Shown: piece after piece, positions 22,889-34,252 of the stretch | Position numbering within the stretch: position 1 is the stretch's first letter | How the letters are laid out: each line of letters opens with the position of its first letter | Origin: Lathyrus oleraceus | Taxonomy: Eukaryota; Streptophyta; Magnoliopsida; Fabales; Fabaceae | Assembly: GCF_024323335.1 (NCBI RefSeq) | Contig: NC_066579.1 | Span: forward strand, 236,147,475 to 236,211,474 | Direction of reading: 5' to 3' | Length of the DNA stretch: 64,000 nucleotides | Notes under the pieces: generated by a model | Database searches by the model: none | What the model saw: only the letters and a program-made list of their open reading frames with translations | Told to the model about the DNA's origin: nothing | Translations under genes and position numbers: made by a program

Positions 22889-24289
22889 GTGAAGAAAACT
22901 GATTTTGCTGATGCTTTGGCTACCTTGTCTTCAATGATTAAGGTGTTATGTTGGAACTACGTACCCAGAATTGATGTATCTCGACTTGACATACCCGTCT
23001 ATGTGTTTGCTGCCGATGCAATATCTGATGATAAGATGTGGTATCATGACATCAAGCGTTTCCTGAAGGGTCAAGAGTACCCAGTTGGGGCATCTTCGAA
23101 CGATAAGAAGACATTGAGGAGGTTAGCCGGTAGCTTCTTTCTGAACTCAGATGATACTCTGTACAAGCGAAATTTTGACATGGTCTTGCTCAGATGTGTG
23201 GACAAGCAGGAAGCGAACATGTTAATGCAAGAAGTACATGAGGGATCTTTCGGTACCCATGCCGGAGGACATGTAATGGCTAAGAAGTTGTTAAGATCGG
23301 GGTATTATTGGTTAGCAATGGAGGATGACTGTTGCGCATACGCCCGAAAGTGTCACAAGTGCCAGGTTTACGCAGATAAAGTGCATATCCCTCCAAGCCC
23401 ATTGAATGTCATGTCGCCACCTTGGCCTTTTGCAATGTGGGGCATTGATATGATTGGCAAGATCGAGCCGACTGCTTCCAACGGCCATAGATTCATTTTG
23501 GTCGCTATTGATTACTTCACCAAGTGGGTGGAAGCAGCATCCTATGCGAATGTTACGAAGCAGGTGGTAGCCAGATTTCTGAAAAGAGATATCATCTGCA
23601 GATACGGAGTTCCCGAGCGGATCATTACTGATAATGGTTCGAATCTCAATAACAAAATGATGGCAGAGCTTTGCCGGGACTTCAAAATCGAGCATCACAA
23701 TTCTTCCCCTTACAGGCCAAAGATGAATGGCGTTGTTGAGGCAGCTAACAAGAATATTAAGAAGATTGTGCAAAAGATGGTGGTAACATACAAGGACTGG
23801 CATGAGATGTTACCGTTTGCATTACATGGGTATCGAACTTCAATTAGAACATCCACCGGGGCAACACCTTATCAGCTTGTATACGGCATGGAAGCAGTTC
23901 TTCTGGTTGAAGTCGAAATTCCTTCTTTGCGGGTCATGATGGATGTTAAGCTGGACGAAGCAGAATGGGTCCGTTCTCGATACAATCAGTTGAGCCTAGT
24001 TGAGGAAAAGAGACTAGCAGCCATATGCCATGGCCAACTATATCAGAGACGAATGAAGAGAGCATTTGATCAGAAGGTGCGCCCTCGGGAGTATCAAGTC
24101 GGTGAATTGGTACTCAAAAGAATTCTTCCTCCCAACACAAATCATAGGGGCAAATGGACACCGAACTATGAGGGTCCATACGTGGTTAAAAGGGTTTTCT
24201 CGGGCGGAGCTTTGATGCTAACAACCATGGATGGAGAAGACTTCCCATCCCCTGTCAACTCAGACGCAGTTAAAAAATACTTCGCATAA
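22889..24289 (+). CDS. Element B integrase (open frame)
   Basis: 466-codon open frame with the end of RNase H (FADALATLSSM) and the whole integrase, which would join element DNA to the host chromosome. Zinc-binding HHCC: EVHEGSFGTHAGGH and CHKCQVYADK. Catalytic D-D-E: MWGIDMIG, IITDNGSNLN and GVVEAANKN. C-terminal SH3-like domain: GELVLKRILPP and GKWTPNYEGPYVVKRVF. The stop at 24287-24289 matches the other copies. The ATG at 22889 is an artefact of the upstream frameshift; the natural protein was part of the polyprotein. It is the only integrase in the window without an internal break. Confidence 0.9.
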   Translation: MKKTDFADALATLSSMIKVLCWNYVPRIDVSRLDIPVYVFAADAISDDKMWYHDIKRFLKGQEYPVGASSNDKKTLRRLAGSFFLNSDDTLYKRNFDMVLLRCVDKQEANMLMQEVHEGSFGTHAGGHVMAKKLLRSGYYWLAMEDDCCAYARKCHKCQVYADKVHIPPSPLNVMSPPWPFAMWGIDMIGKIEPTASNGHRFILVAIDYFTKWVEAASYANVTKQVVARFLKRDIICRYGVPERIITDNGSNLNNKMMAELCRDFKIEHHNSSPYRPKMNGVVEAANKNIKKIVQKMVVTYKDWHEMLPFALHGYRTSIRTSTGATPYQLVYGMEAVLLVEVEIPSLRVMMDVKLDEAEWVRSRYNQLSLVEEKRLAAICHGQLYQRRMKRAFDQKVRPREYQVGELVLKRILPPNTNHRGKWTPNYEGPYVVKRVFSGGALMLTTMDGEDFPSPVNSDAVKKYFA

Positions 24290-25059
24290 TTGACCCGCTG
24301 GACAAAAGAAAAAGAGTCCAGGCAAAAAAGGGCATCCCGACGAACCAAAAAACAGAATAAAGAGGTTCGGGCAAAAATTAGGGATATAAAAAAAAATGTA
24401 CACCTGGTGAGTCGAAAACCCGAAAGGGCGACTCAAGAAAAAAAGGGTATCCCGGTGGATTGAAAACCCAAAAGGGCGGTCCACGCAAAAGAGGGAATAA
24501 GCGAATGACTGCGATCTGAGTTCATCCGTGTTATATCACCGTTTCATTCAATCCGGCAATCTTCAAAGGTTAAAGATCGACTAATCATCCACTTCAGAAA
24601 GCAAGATGAGCAGAGCGTCTTGGGGTCATACGAGCCATAGCAGAGTCGAAACTCAGTGGGACCCCGTATCCACATTGCCATTAGGATAGTTTCCTTTTGT
24701 TCAATTTATAGCGATCGGCGCTTTTCAGGGATCAGCTTCCTGATGTACTCGCCTATTCCTGGCACAAATTTTTTCAACCAATAAAAGTCGAATAATTCAG
24801 TTAAAAAGCCTCTTTATTTTTCATTTATCAGTTTGTTTGCAAAAGATGTCTGAATCTTTGACGAAACATATTGCATCTGAACATAATGGTGGCTTTTGCA
24901 GATGATTTGCACAGGAAAACATTTAAAATTGCTTTGAATGTGCTTAATCCCGGACGGTGAATTCAGACCGAGTAATTCCCCCGGGACATACGTGTGTGAT
25001 TGCAGGTCATAGGAACCGGATGCCAAGTCATGAATCCTCATCCCCAAGCGATTGACAAA
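24290..25059 (+). other. Element B 3' UTR, first part with hairpin series
   Basis: Four hairpins follow integrase as in A: CTGGAC/GTCCAG (24298 with 24316), CGAACC/GGTTCG (24341 with 24364), TGAGTCG/CGACTCA (24408 with 24429) and GTGGA/TCCAC (24455 with 24480). The third has a seven-pair stem where A has CAAG/CTTG, with the loop AAAACCCGAAAGGG kept. The remainder to 25059 shares the CCATTAGGATAG and CAACCAATAAAA text with A and contains no gene. Confidence 0.7.
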
Positions 25060-25500
25060 GTCTCTCCTCAGCAGAGCATGTCCCCCAGTAGAGTTGCACC
25101 TTGTATCCCTAGCAACAGCGGAGTAGTTGCATACCCAACAGACAAGAGGGTGGTGTTCCCAGTGTTCATCCCATTTCCCAACAGATTATTTTTAATAGAT
25201 TTGTTTTGATCCTCAGCCTGAGGATGATCAGCAAGTTCATATTCCCAGCAAAGGTCGATTCCTACGACATCTCCCCAGGAAGTGCTTTCCCCACAGACTC
25301 ACCTCACAGAGTCTCGTCAAGCAAAGTTCTCATGGTTGATACTCCCCCCAGCAAGGTCAACGTTTCAAAAAGCCAATTTATTTTTGGTGGCTCACCGGTC
25401 CCGGCAGACGGATCATTCCCCACAGAGCATTCAAGGATTGATACAGCGATCCGTTCCCTACCGGAGTTTGCTTCCCCAAGCAGATTTCTTTTTTTGCACC
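25060..25500 (+). repeat. Element B CCCCAGC-type 3' UTR repeats
   Basis: Loose, degenerate repeats around CCCCAGCAG/CCCCACAGA, similar in style to 4757-5170 in A but fewer and more diverged. No coding content is seen. Confidence 0.55.
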
Positions 25501-25602
25501 ATGCATAACATTTGCATTTGCATGCATATCAAGCATACACATAAGCTGATAAACAGGTTCTTCAAAGCAGACTGAAGAATTGCTTTACAACCAAAGTCAT
25601 GA

Positions 25603-26430
25603 GATTCAGCCAGAGGATCAAGTGTGTGTGATCCAGCACGAGGGTCATTTCGAAGATTAAGCCTGAAATCGTTTTCCAATGAGCCAGCCTAAGGTTCAAT
25701 TTGAAGATTCAGCCAGAGAGTCGCCTACAAGCGTTATTTCCCCAGCAAGCCAGTTAGAGGAGTAGATTGACAGCTCAACAGAAAATCAACCTACAAGAGG
25801 ATCCAGGCCGCGGATCGCAATTTACAAAAATCTAATTGAAGAGTCGTTACAACATGTTCTAGCCTGAAGAATATGTACGAAGCCCAAAAAGTGGAATATT
25901 CTCGAAGCTGCATATCTAACATGAAGATTGGGTGTAGATTTCGAAAGAGGGTCAACCAGCGCATGCCTCAGATGCGAGATCCTGATGATGGGAATTTATC
26001 ATCAAAACAATCCAGATCTAGCCAGAAGATCGGAGTCAGGTCTAGCCCGAAGACCGAGAATAGATTCAGCCAGAGAATCAAAGAGAATAGATTCAGCCAG
26101 AGAATCGGAACAAAGAAGGTCTAGCCAGAAGATCGAAGAAGATCTAGCCAGAAGGTCTAGCCAGAAGATCGAAAATAGATTCAGCCAGAGAATCAAAGAG
26201 AGTAGATTCAGCCAGAGAATCAAAGAGAGTAGATTCAGCCAGAGAATCGGAACAAAGAAGATCTAGCCAGAAGATCGAAGTAGATCTAGCCAGAAGATCG
26301 AAGTCAGGTCTAGCCCGAAGACCGATAATAGATTCAGCAAGAGAATCAAAGAGAATAGATTCAGCCAGAGAATCGAAACTCCGGATTAAGTCAGAAGACT
26401 GATTCAGATTCAGCCAGAGGATCGGAAGAA
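25603..26430 (+). repeat. Hairpin-forming minisatellite in element B 3' UTR
   Basis: More than 20 short units with a near-constant loop AGCC(A/C/T)GA between complementary five-base arms: GATTC-AGCCAGA-GAATC, GATCT-AGCCAGA-AGATC and GGTCT-AGCCCGA-AGACC. Dense at 26010-26430, with looser and wobble-paired units from 25603 (for example GATCC/GGATC near 25800 and GTTCT/AGAAT near 25855). Units are separated by short purine-rich spacers such as AAAGAGAATA. Arms differ between units but stay complementary within a unit. Confidence 0.8.
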
Positions 26431-26573
26431 AAATAAACAGCGCTGTGTATTACAACATTTTTGTGGTGTTCTTAGAGCGCAAATTTTTGGTCTGTCTTTG
26501 GTATTCAATCACAGCTCACCCTGTTGGTCTGATAAGCTGTTCGCTTTCATCCTGCTCGGGTTAGCTGATGATT

Positions 26574-26586
26574 GAATAGGGGCAGC
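26574..26586 (+). other. Element B polypurine tract
   Basis: GAATAGGGGCAGC directly before the 3' LTR start TGTAACACCCC. It matches A's tract with one change and would prime plus-strand DNA synthesis. Confidence 0.75.
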
Positions 26587-26845
26587 TGTAACACCCCAAA
26601 ATTTTCCCTCCTCATTCATGCATTCATCTTTAGGTCATTTAATATTTCATATTGCATTTCATCATGTCAATCAGAATCAGATCCAAGAAGCTTGAACATC
26701 ATCCAAGACACTTTGTGGGTTCTATCCGGGTGATCAGTCAACATAAGGGAAAGACTTGAGTTACTTCCAACAGGTTCAAATGGGGTCTATTCATCATTCA
26801 AAACGCCAATCTTGAAGGAGCAAAAATATGTTCCTGAGTTGTCAT

Positions 26846-26929
26846 GCTCGCTAGGCGAGCAACGTGGTTCGCCTAGCGAACCTTGAAATGTCATGCTCGC
26901 TAGGCGAGAAAATCCTTCGCTAGGCGAAG
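26846..26929 (+). repeat. Four palindromes in element B U3
   Basis: GCTCGC-TAG-GCGAGC (26846-26860), GGTTCGC-CTA-GCGAACC (26866-26882), CTCGC-TAG-GCGAG (26896-26908) and CTTCGC-TAG-GCGAAG (26915-26929). Arms vary while self-complementarity is kept. They lie 80-165 bp upstream of the TATA box, so DNA cruciforms or protein sites in U3 are possible as well as RNA hairpins. Confidence 0.65.
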
Positions 26930-27010
26930 CGCACGTGTTTTCAGCAAATAACAGAAATTCATGGGCCTGAGTTGCCCTCATTTGAGCCCACCAAGCCACG
27001 AAAATCAGGT

Positions 27011-27017
27011 TATAAAT
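27011..27017 (+). promoter_or_regulatory. TATA box in element B 3' LTR
   Basis: TATAAAT 424 bp into the LTR. The matching part of the 5' LTR is missing from this window, so it is the only copy visible. Promoter activity is inferred. Confidence 0.45.
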
Positions 27018-28884
27018 TCAGAACTTCATTGAGCCAAACCCGGATTCTATTCCTATTTACCCTGGCAGAAGAGAAAAGCTTACAGAATTCAGAGCAGCCT
27101 CCAGACAGCTCTGAAAAGTTCACTCTGACTCACACACTTTTTCACCTCCATCTCACACAAACCCTAACATTGCTTTGCAAACCCAGTCGTTCCATTCGAT
27201 TTTAATCGATCTCTCCAATCAGGTTTGCCCTTATTCCCATTACTCTATGCTTTCAATTTGAATTCTCTGAATGTATGAGGTATCATTAGGCTTTGCCCAC
27301 GGGTTTAGATATGCATGAATGTGTAAACAATACCTTGAATGTTTAATCGTTTCCTTGCTGATGGATACCATAGGGTTTAGGTTACCGAGATCGTACTGTT
27401 ATCCATGAAGAACCCAAAACCCGTAGGCATTCGCTAGCCGCTTCGCTGGGCGAGCCTGCAGCGAAGCAGCAGCGATCACGACAGCAGTTGCTTTTCTGTT
27501 TGCTCTCATCCATTTTGTGTTTGTCATGACATTGTTTTCTCCTGATTCCATCTTGTCTTCTCTAACCTGTTTGTTGAGTTTTTGTGAGGGCTTACATGAC
27601 TTTAGAAGAGATGGCTTGCTTGGTATTTCACTTTATTTGTGGGATACCATTTGGGAGATTTATTCTGATTGCCTTGCTGATTGGTTTCTTTGATGGTGCT
27701 AGCCTGAGAGATCTCCGAGTTTCTTATTTCTCTAATTGTTGTTGCTTCGGATCTTTATCCGTGTGGTAGATCTCTTGATCCCTTTTTTTTCCCGCATTTT
27801 TACCGCTTTCTTAGATGGAAGACCTCGATAGGAGGCAATGCTTTTGTGTGCCCAAAGCTCAGTGCGTCGTTCTTTAAGATCACACTACGTGTCGATGCTT
27901 CAGAACAAAAGCTCAAGATCTTTTGTACGGTCGGTCAGTGGAGAGGGTTCCATCTTTCTGAACCCCCACGCCTTGTCATGAGCTCACCCTGACATTCATT
28001 GTCAGTGGTTAAGATCCCATTCAATTACCTTTCCGTGGCTTGTTTGTCGAGGTTGATATGACCCCTCTTGACTAAAGCCCTACCCATGTATGTTTGAGCC
28101 CCTTTGTCGGCGTGTTTACTTTATGCATGTTTGTTTTGTATGGTGTGATTGTCTCCCCATAGGATTGCTAGGCTCGTATAGTCTCCCATTTGCATGTCAA
28201 GTAAGGTAGCGCGGTTCCTTCGTCTAGGACTGCCTTTTTGCATGAGCATCCCTAAAACACAAACAACTCATTGATTTTTCTTCTCCTAAGAACACATTTA
28301 CTCCTTCTACTACAGGCGAGTAAGTCTCCAAAGGTCGAGCACCCGGTAGATTGCGTAGTAACGTCGTTCGCCCAAAACACAACCCTCAACCCGTAGTTAG
28401 CCGAACTACGTTTTGCTATGATTCTCATTCCAGATGAGATACGTAGGCATAAGACGCGACGTCTTACCGAGCACACATCCCCCTAACCCATAGGTAGCGG
28501 AGCTACGAAGACTCTGATTCTCATATTCAAATGAGATACGTATGCAGTGGATGCGACATCCGCGCGAGTCATTTTCTTTTGACCCCTCTCTTTTAATAAA
28601 CGTTACATTAGATAAACCCACACCCTTTAGACAAGAACAACAAGAGTGGATCCCGTAGAGTACTACGGATGCGTAGGGGTGCTAATACCTTCCCTTCGTA
28701 TAATCGACTCCCGAACCCAAGATTTGGTTGCGAGACCTTGTATTTTCCTTTCCTTTTCCCAGGTTTACTTCGAGCGTTTCCTTTCCCTCCTTTGGGATAA
28801 ATAACGCACGATGGCGACTCTTCTGTCTTTTCCTTCTTCACCGGTTATTTTTTTCGCACTCCTATTTTTTCGCAGGTTGCGACA

Positions 28885-29186
28885 GGTGGTTCTTAACCGA
28901 GACTCCATGCTCGTGACTTGCAAAAAACCCTTGATTCATGGTTGATCCGTTCATGTATCCTTAATATCAATAGAACTTGGGTGTTGATAAGGTGTAAACC
29001 ATAATCCACCAAAATGGATGATTGATATTAAGGATGACATGATCCATCCCATGACCTTTGTTTGGTGTGCTTTGCTTGATCCTTAAGTGTGATTGTTGCA
29101 TTCATGCACCCATTTGCATCCATATCATCAAAATAATAAGAAAATTTTCAAGGAACTTAAAGAGGTCTATTTGCAAATTTTCAGAC
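28885..29186 (+). other. Element C leader, right part, with long hairpin
   Basis: Resumes at GGTGGTTCTTAACCGAG, which also occurs in E at 56765. It contains a long hairpin at 28951-29042: TCATGT then ATCCTTAATATCAAT, paired with ATTGATATTAAGGAT then ACATGA, with one bulged G. Inside are GGT-GTAA-ACC and ATCCA/TGGAT. The tract TTGCAAATTTTCAG just before ORF1 resembles a splice acceptor and is also present in E. Confidence 0.65.
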
Positions 29187-30638
29187 ATGGAAAGACAAAG
29201 AAGGAATACAAAGAAGTACAGTTTCAGAAAGCCCGACTTGAAAGAGTTAAGGAATTTGACATCCTATGTACTAGATCCCTTGGGTTTCAAGGCTTGTTTT
29301 GGGAAGCTTCTTTCTCTTCTGACTACTCAAGTGGACGAAGGATTGATGAGTGTATTGGTGCAATTTTATGATCCCTTGTACCGTTGCTTCACTTTTCCGG
29401 ATTTCCAGCTTTTGCCTACGCTTGAGGAGTATGCCTACCTTGTGGGTATACCTATTCTAGACCAGTTGTCGTTCAATGGCTTAGAGAGTGTTCCTACTTC
29501 TCAGGAGATAGCTGAGATGTTGCATATAGATGAATCTCTGGTTGGTGCACATATGACTACCAAAGGTGGAATTCAAGGTCTCCCTTCTGAGTTCCTCATT
29601 ACTCGAGCTACTATGTATGGGAAGGCCATGAGTGAGGACGCCTTTGAAGCCATATTTGTACTTCTCATCTATGGGCTAGTGTTATTCCCCAACATCGACA
29701 AGTTTGTAGACGTGAACGCTATCAGGATTTTCTCTACTCTTAATCCCGTTCCGACTCTGTTGGGTGACACTTACTTTTCTTTGCATATGAGGAATGCAAA
29801 GGGTGGTGGTGTCATTGTGTGTTGTTTGCCTCTGTTGTACAAGTGGTTTATTTCTCACTTGCCGCAGACGGTCGCCTTCAAGGAGAATAAAGGATGTCTA
29901 CGGTGGTCCACGAGACTCGTGTCTCTCACTAATGATGATATCTTTTGGTAAAACCGTGTGTATGATGGTGTGCAGATTATTGACTCTTGTGGTGAATTCT
30001 CCAATGTGCCTCTTTTTGGTACATGTGGTGGGATTAGCTACAACCCTATCTTGGCACGTCGTCAGCTTGGGTTCCCCCTAAAAGATAAACCCAATAACAT
30101 TCTATTAGAGGGTGTGTTCTTTCAGAAGGGTAAAGATCTGCAAGGCTTGAAAGGCAGGATGGCCCGCGCTTGGCGCAAGATCCATAGGAAAGGAAGGAAG
30201 GAGCTAGGTCCGAAGAATTATATTGCTTTGGAACCTTATACTTCTTGGGTTAGGAGGAGAGCTGCTGAATACCTCATGCCTTACGAGTATCCGAGACCTA
30301 CACCTTTGGTTCTGGTTGGGCCTTCAACCCTCCCTGACCAAGGAGTAGAGGAGTTGAGAGATGAAGACCGTTCACGTGCTTGGATCCGTGAACGAGAAGA
30401 GTTGCTTCAACAGATCAAGGAGAAGGATGCTTTGATAGAATTCCTCGAGCATCAGGTTATTGATGATCCTAGTGATACGTGGACTTCTCTACTTCCTCAG
30501 TCTTCCAGGTTTTGGAAGAGGAAGTACGATCGACTTGCCAAAGAGAAGGCAGATATGGAGGCAGCCTACGAGGAGGAAGTGAAGAGGCTTCGCGCATCTT
30601 ATCTTCCAGTCTCTCGAGCTTTAGATGATTGTTTCTAA
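29187..30638 (+). pseudogene. Element C ORF1
   Basis: ORF1, 484 codons including the final stop, with one nonsense codon (TAA 29949-29951, where E has Tyr) and no frameshift. The start at MERQRRNTKKYSF is chosen because E has the same start and because no homology to B extends further upstream. The globular domain holds YDPLYRCFTFPDFQLLPTLE, TTKGGIQGLPSEFL, NPVPTLLGDTYFS, PLLYKWF and NPILARRQLGFPL. The C-terminal 120 residues are highly charged and likely coiled coil (WIREREELLQQIKEKDALIE). Function unknown; related to the plant mobile domain-like proteins seen in Ogre ORF1. Confidence 0.82.
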
Positions 30639-30956
30639 GGATCCATAGGATGATCATTTTCCTTCTCTCTTGTATTATATTTGGTTACCAAAGTTGTACT
30701 TCTTTGATGTAAAAATATTTTCCAGATATTATGTTCCATATGAGATAAATGTTTAATATTTCCCAAAATTTGCAAATAAAACTCTAAAGTTCCTCTGATA
30801 TAAAAACAAATCATATGCACAAGCATTGCATGCATCATGTGCATAAGCATGTTTTGCTCTGGGCTTCTTGTCCTATGGGCTAACTCTGTGTTCTTCATTT
30901 ATTTTGAAGACAAGTTGACTCACCGGTACTACACCAGAGCCAACTCTTCAAAACTG
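30639..30956 (+). other. Element C ORF1-gag spacer
   Basis: 318 bp AT-rich spacer. It ends with TTCATTTATTTTGAAG (to 30910), then an open frame LTHRYYTRANSSKL leading into Gag. The same arrangement is in E. No gene. Confidence 0.5.
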
Positions 30957-33900
30957 ATGGATCATTTGGAACAAGAGAACCGCGAGCTGAAGGAAGAAGT
31001 AGCCAGATTGACTGCCCTGATGGAGTCATTCATTGCTGCCCAGAGCCAGTCTTCCCCAACACCTACAACTCCTCCCTAGAGGACGGTTATTTCTGAGATC
31101 GTGACTTCTACTGTGCCTGCTGCAACAGCCCACTTTGTGCCATCTACACCGGCCGGGTTCCCGTGGGGAATGCCCGCCAATTTCATGCCAGAGGGTTTCG
31201 CTCCTACTCTTGCTTCTTTGCTGGCATCTAGCCCGATCCTTTCAGTGCCACCTCCCGTTGTGCACACATTACCAAGAGTTGAAGATACCATCTACCATTC
31301 TGAACCATCTAAAGGTCCAAATGTTTATGAGAAGACGGATGATATGAAAGACCAATTCCTTGAGCTTCGCAAGGAACTGAAAACTCTGAGGGGGAAAGAC
31401 CTTTTTGGTAAAAGTGTCGTTGAGTTGTGCCTTGTACCCAACGTGAAAATCCCTATTAAATTCAAATTACCTGACTTTGAGAAGTATAAGGGAAACACAT
31501 GGCCTCTCAGCCATCTTGTGATGTATGCTCTCAAGATGTCGACGCAAGCTGACAATGACCAATTGCTCATCCACTATTTTCAGGACAGTCTGTCCGATGC
31601 CGTTCTCCGGTGGTAGATGGGTCTGGAAAGTTCAAACATCCTCTCTTTCAACGATATTGGCGAGGCCTTCGTCAAGCAGTATAAGTATAATGTGGATATG
31701 GCTCCTTATAGGGACCAGCTGAGGGCAATGTCCCAGAAAGAGAAAGAGACCTTCAAAGAATACGCCCAGAGGTGGCGCGAGTTGGCAGCTCAGATAGTAC
31801 CACCCCTTGAGGAGAAAGAGATGACTAAGATCTTTTTGAAGACCTTGAGTTCATTTTACTATGAGAAAATGATAGCCAGTGCTCCCTCAGACTTCACCGA
31901 GATGGTGAATATGGGAATGAGACTGGTAGAGGGGGTCCGTGAAGGACGTTTAACTAGAGATGAAGGCTCTTCAGCAAAGAGATATGGAAGCCTTGCAAAG
32001 AAGAAGGAGGGAGAGGCACATGCCGTGTATTCCCATATTAAGAGAAGACCCTCTGTGAAGAGGAAGATTTCCCGCCCCAATAACAACCAACATCAGGTGG
32101 CTCACATAGCACCTGTTTTCAGAGAAGCCCAACAATATCAACAACAACAATCTCAGCATTATCAGCAACAATAGCAGCGTCCATAACAACAGGCTTACCA
32201 GCCTCGAAAAAATATCAACAATACCAACACCAACTATGAGAGGAAGAGGGTCACCTTTGATCCAATTCCGATGACTTATGCTAAACTTTATCCATCTTTG
32301 ATTGATAGAAAGTTAATCACTCCACGAGACCCTCCTGCTGTACCTGCTAACCCCCAATGGTGGTACAAGCCTGAGCTTCATTGCGTATATCATTCCGGTG
32401 CTCCCGGACATGACGTGGAGAATTGTTATCCCTTGAAGACCAACGTGCAAGACATTGTGAGAAGTGGGATTTTGTTTTTCGAGGACGTAGGTCCGAATGT
32501 GAAGAAGAACCCATTGCCCGAGCATGGGAAATCTGTCAATATGGTCCAGGGCTGTCCTGGCAAGTATAAAGTCAAATACGTCAGTCATATCCGACAATCT
32601 CTGGTTGAGATGTATCGTCTGCTATGTGATTATAGCTATTATGAGCATGACCACGATAGATGTCGAGTCTGTTCTGTTAATCGGAGAGGTTGTCACCAGG
32701 TGCGCAAGGATGTTTAGGAAATGCTGGATGAGGGAGTCATTGAGATCCTTCAAAACAGAAATGTTGATGAAGATGCTGTCGAAGTCAATGTAATTTCTCC
32801 GGTATTTCGGATACCTGAGCCTGTTGTCATCAAGTATGATGGTACCAAGCAAAAGGTTTCTCTTGCTATGACTATTAAGCCGGCCGGTCCTATACCATAC
32901 TCTTCCGAGAAGGCAGTTCCCTATCGCTACAATGATGTAGCATTGGAAAATGGGAAAGAGGTACCCTTGCCCTCTTCGTCTGTTAATATTGCCGACGTCA
33001 GCGGCCTGACCCGCAGCGATCGTGTTTTTTCGGCTCCGTTGAAGCCGCAAGCTGACGCTCGAAGGAATGACAATGCTGATTATGCTGAAAGCCCGATGGG
33101 GAATACTGTGAATGCTTCGAATCCGACACTTGTTGCTAAATCTACCTCTACATTAAGAACTCCTGCTTCTGCTGGCCTGAGTGGCAACGCGAAAAAAGAC
33201 TGTGATGAGATGCTAAGGCTCATCAAGAGAAGTGAGTACAACGTGGTAGATCAGCTTCTACAAACGCCATCCAAAATCTCTGTTTTATTATTGCTGATGA
33301 ATTCAGAACCACACCGAGAAGCTCTACAGAAGGTGTTGGATGTGGCGTACATGGACCACGACGTCACGATAGAGCAATTTGATAGTATTGTTGCAAACAT
33401 CACCGCTTGTAACAATTTGAGTTTTTGTGATGCTGATCTCCCCGATGAGGGAAGAGACCACAACTTGGCATTACACATATCCATGAGCTGCAAGGAGGAT
33501 GCCATGTCCAATGTGCTGGTGGACACTCGGTCATCATTGAATGTATTGCCAAAGTCCACTCTTACGAAGTTATCATATTAGGGGCCTCCCATGAGGCAGA
33601 GTGGAGTAGTCGTGAAGGCTTTCGATGGGTCTCGCAAAACTGTGATTGGTGAGGTTGATCTCCCAGTTAAAATCGGACCAAGTGATTTCCAGATTACCTT
33701 CCAGGTTATAGACATTCACCCATCGTATAGCTGTCTCCTAGGCAGACCATGGATTCACGAGGCTGGCACCGTGACAGCCACCTTACACCAGAAATTGAAA
33801 TTTGTAAAGAATAAGAAGCTGGTAGTGGTAGGGGGAGAAAAGGCTCTCCTGGTTAGCCATTTGTATTCCTTCTCTTATATAGATGTTGAGGATGAAGTTG

Positions 33901-34252
33901 GAACTCCCTTCCAAGCTTTATCTATTGCTGAACCTATTAAGAAGGGAACTCTTTCATTTGCTTCCTATAAAGATGCAAAGTTGGCCATTGAGCATGGTGC
34001 AACTGCTGGTTTGGGACAAATGATTGAGTTGGAAGACAATAAATCCCGGGCTGGAATAGGCTATTCTTCTGGGGTCTTCAACAAACAAGGTTTGTTCAAA
34101 AGTGGAGGTTTCATCCACACGGGTCAAGATGAAGAGGCTGCAGCCATTCTGGAAGAAGACGAAGAGGATTCAGGAAATTTCATCATCCCTGGAGGGATCT
34201 GCAATAATTGGGTCGCTGTTGATATTCCGACAATTATCCATAAGTCAAAGTA
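30957..34252 (+). pseudogene. Element C gag-pro
   Basis: Gag-Pro in a single frame across 3.3 kb with no indel but six stops: 31077, 31614, 32172, 32184, 32715 and 33579. E has Gln at all but 31614 (Tyr). Order: N-terminal helix, Pro-rich stretch, Gag core (FKLPDFEKYKGNTWPLSHLV to MGMRLVEGVREG), basic/Gln-rich region, knuckle CVYHSGAPGHDVENC (near 32385), linker, protease, C-terminal tail. The protease active site reads DTR instead of DTG (CGG at 33528-33530), which by itself should inactivate it. The terminal TAA (34251-34253) overlaps the splice donor. Confidence 0.88.

Larger units (their letters stand above)
1..28884 (+). mobile_element. Nested block: Ogre-type elements A and B
   Basis: Two Ty3/gypsy Tat/Ogre-type retrotransposons in the same orientation. 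A enters from the left edge (gag remnant first) and ends with its 3' LTR at 12523. The sequence after it resumes in the middle of B's LTR: position 12524 onward aligns with 27364 onward in B's 3' LTR. This is what insertion of A into B's 5' LTR would give. B then runs through PBS, ORF1, gag, pro, intron, RT, RNase H, integrase, 3' UTR and 3' LTR, ending in ACA at 28884. The upstream end of A and about 777 bp of B's 5' LTR are outside the window. The lineage assignment rests on ORF1, the pro/RT intron, dual RNase H and LTR length; no database was searched. Confidence 0.88.
26587..28884 (+). mobile_element. Element B 3' LTR (2298 bp)
   Basis: Begins TGTAACACCCCAAAATTT and ends GTTGCGACA. The right 1.5 kb matches the 5' LTR remnant at 12524-14203 with scattered substitutions and at least two deletions. 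TATAAAT at 27011-27017 is a candidate promoter. Four near-palindromes built on CGCTAGGCG lie at 26846-26929 upstream of it. Two R/U5 structured motifs are at 28406-28464 and 28503-28561. After the end comes GGTGG, then C's leader, so GGTGG is the candidate target duplication. Confidence 0.9.

Noticed and set aside
25873..26266. Short frames rich in SQR/FSQRI repeats
   Set aside because: They are translations of the AGCCAGA hairpin minisatellite; frames change between units and no protein family is recognised.
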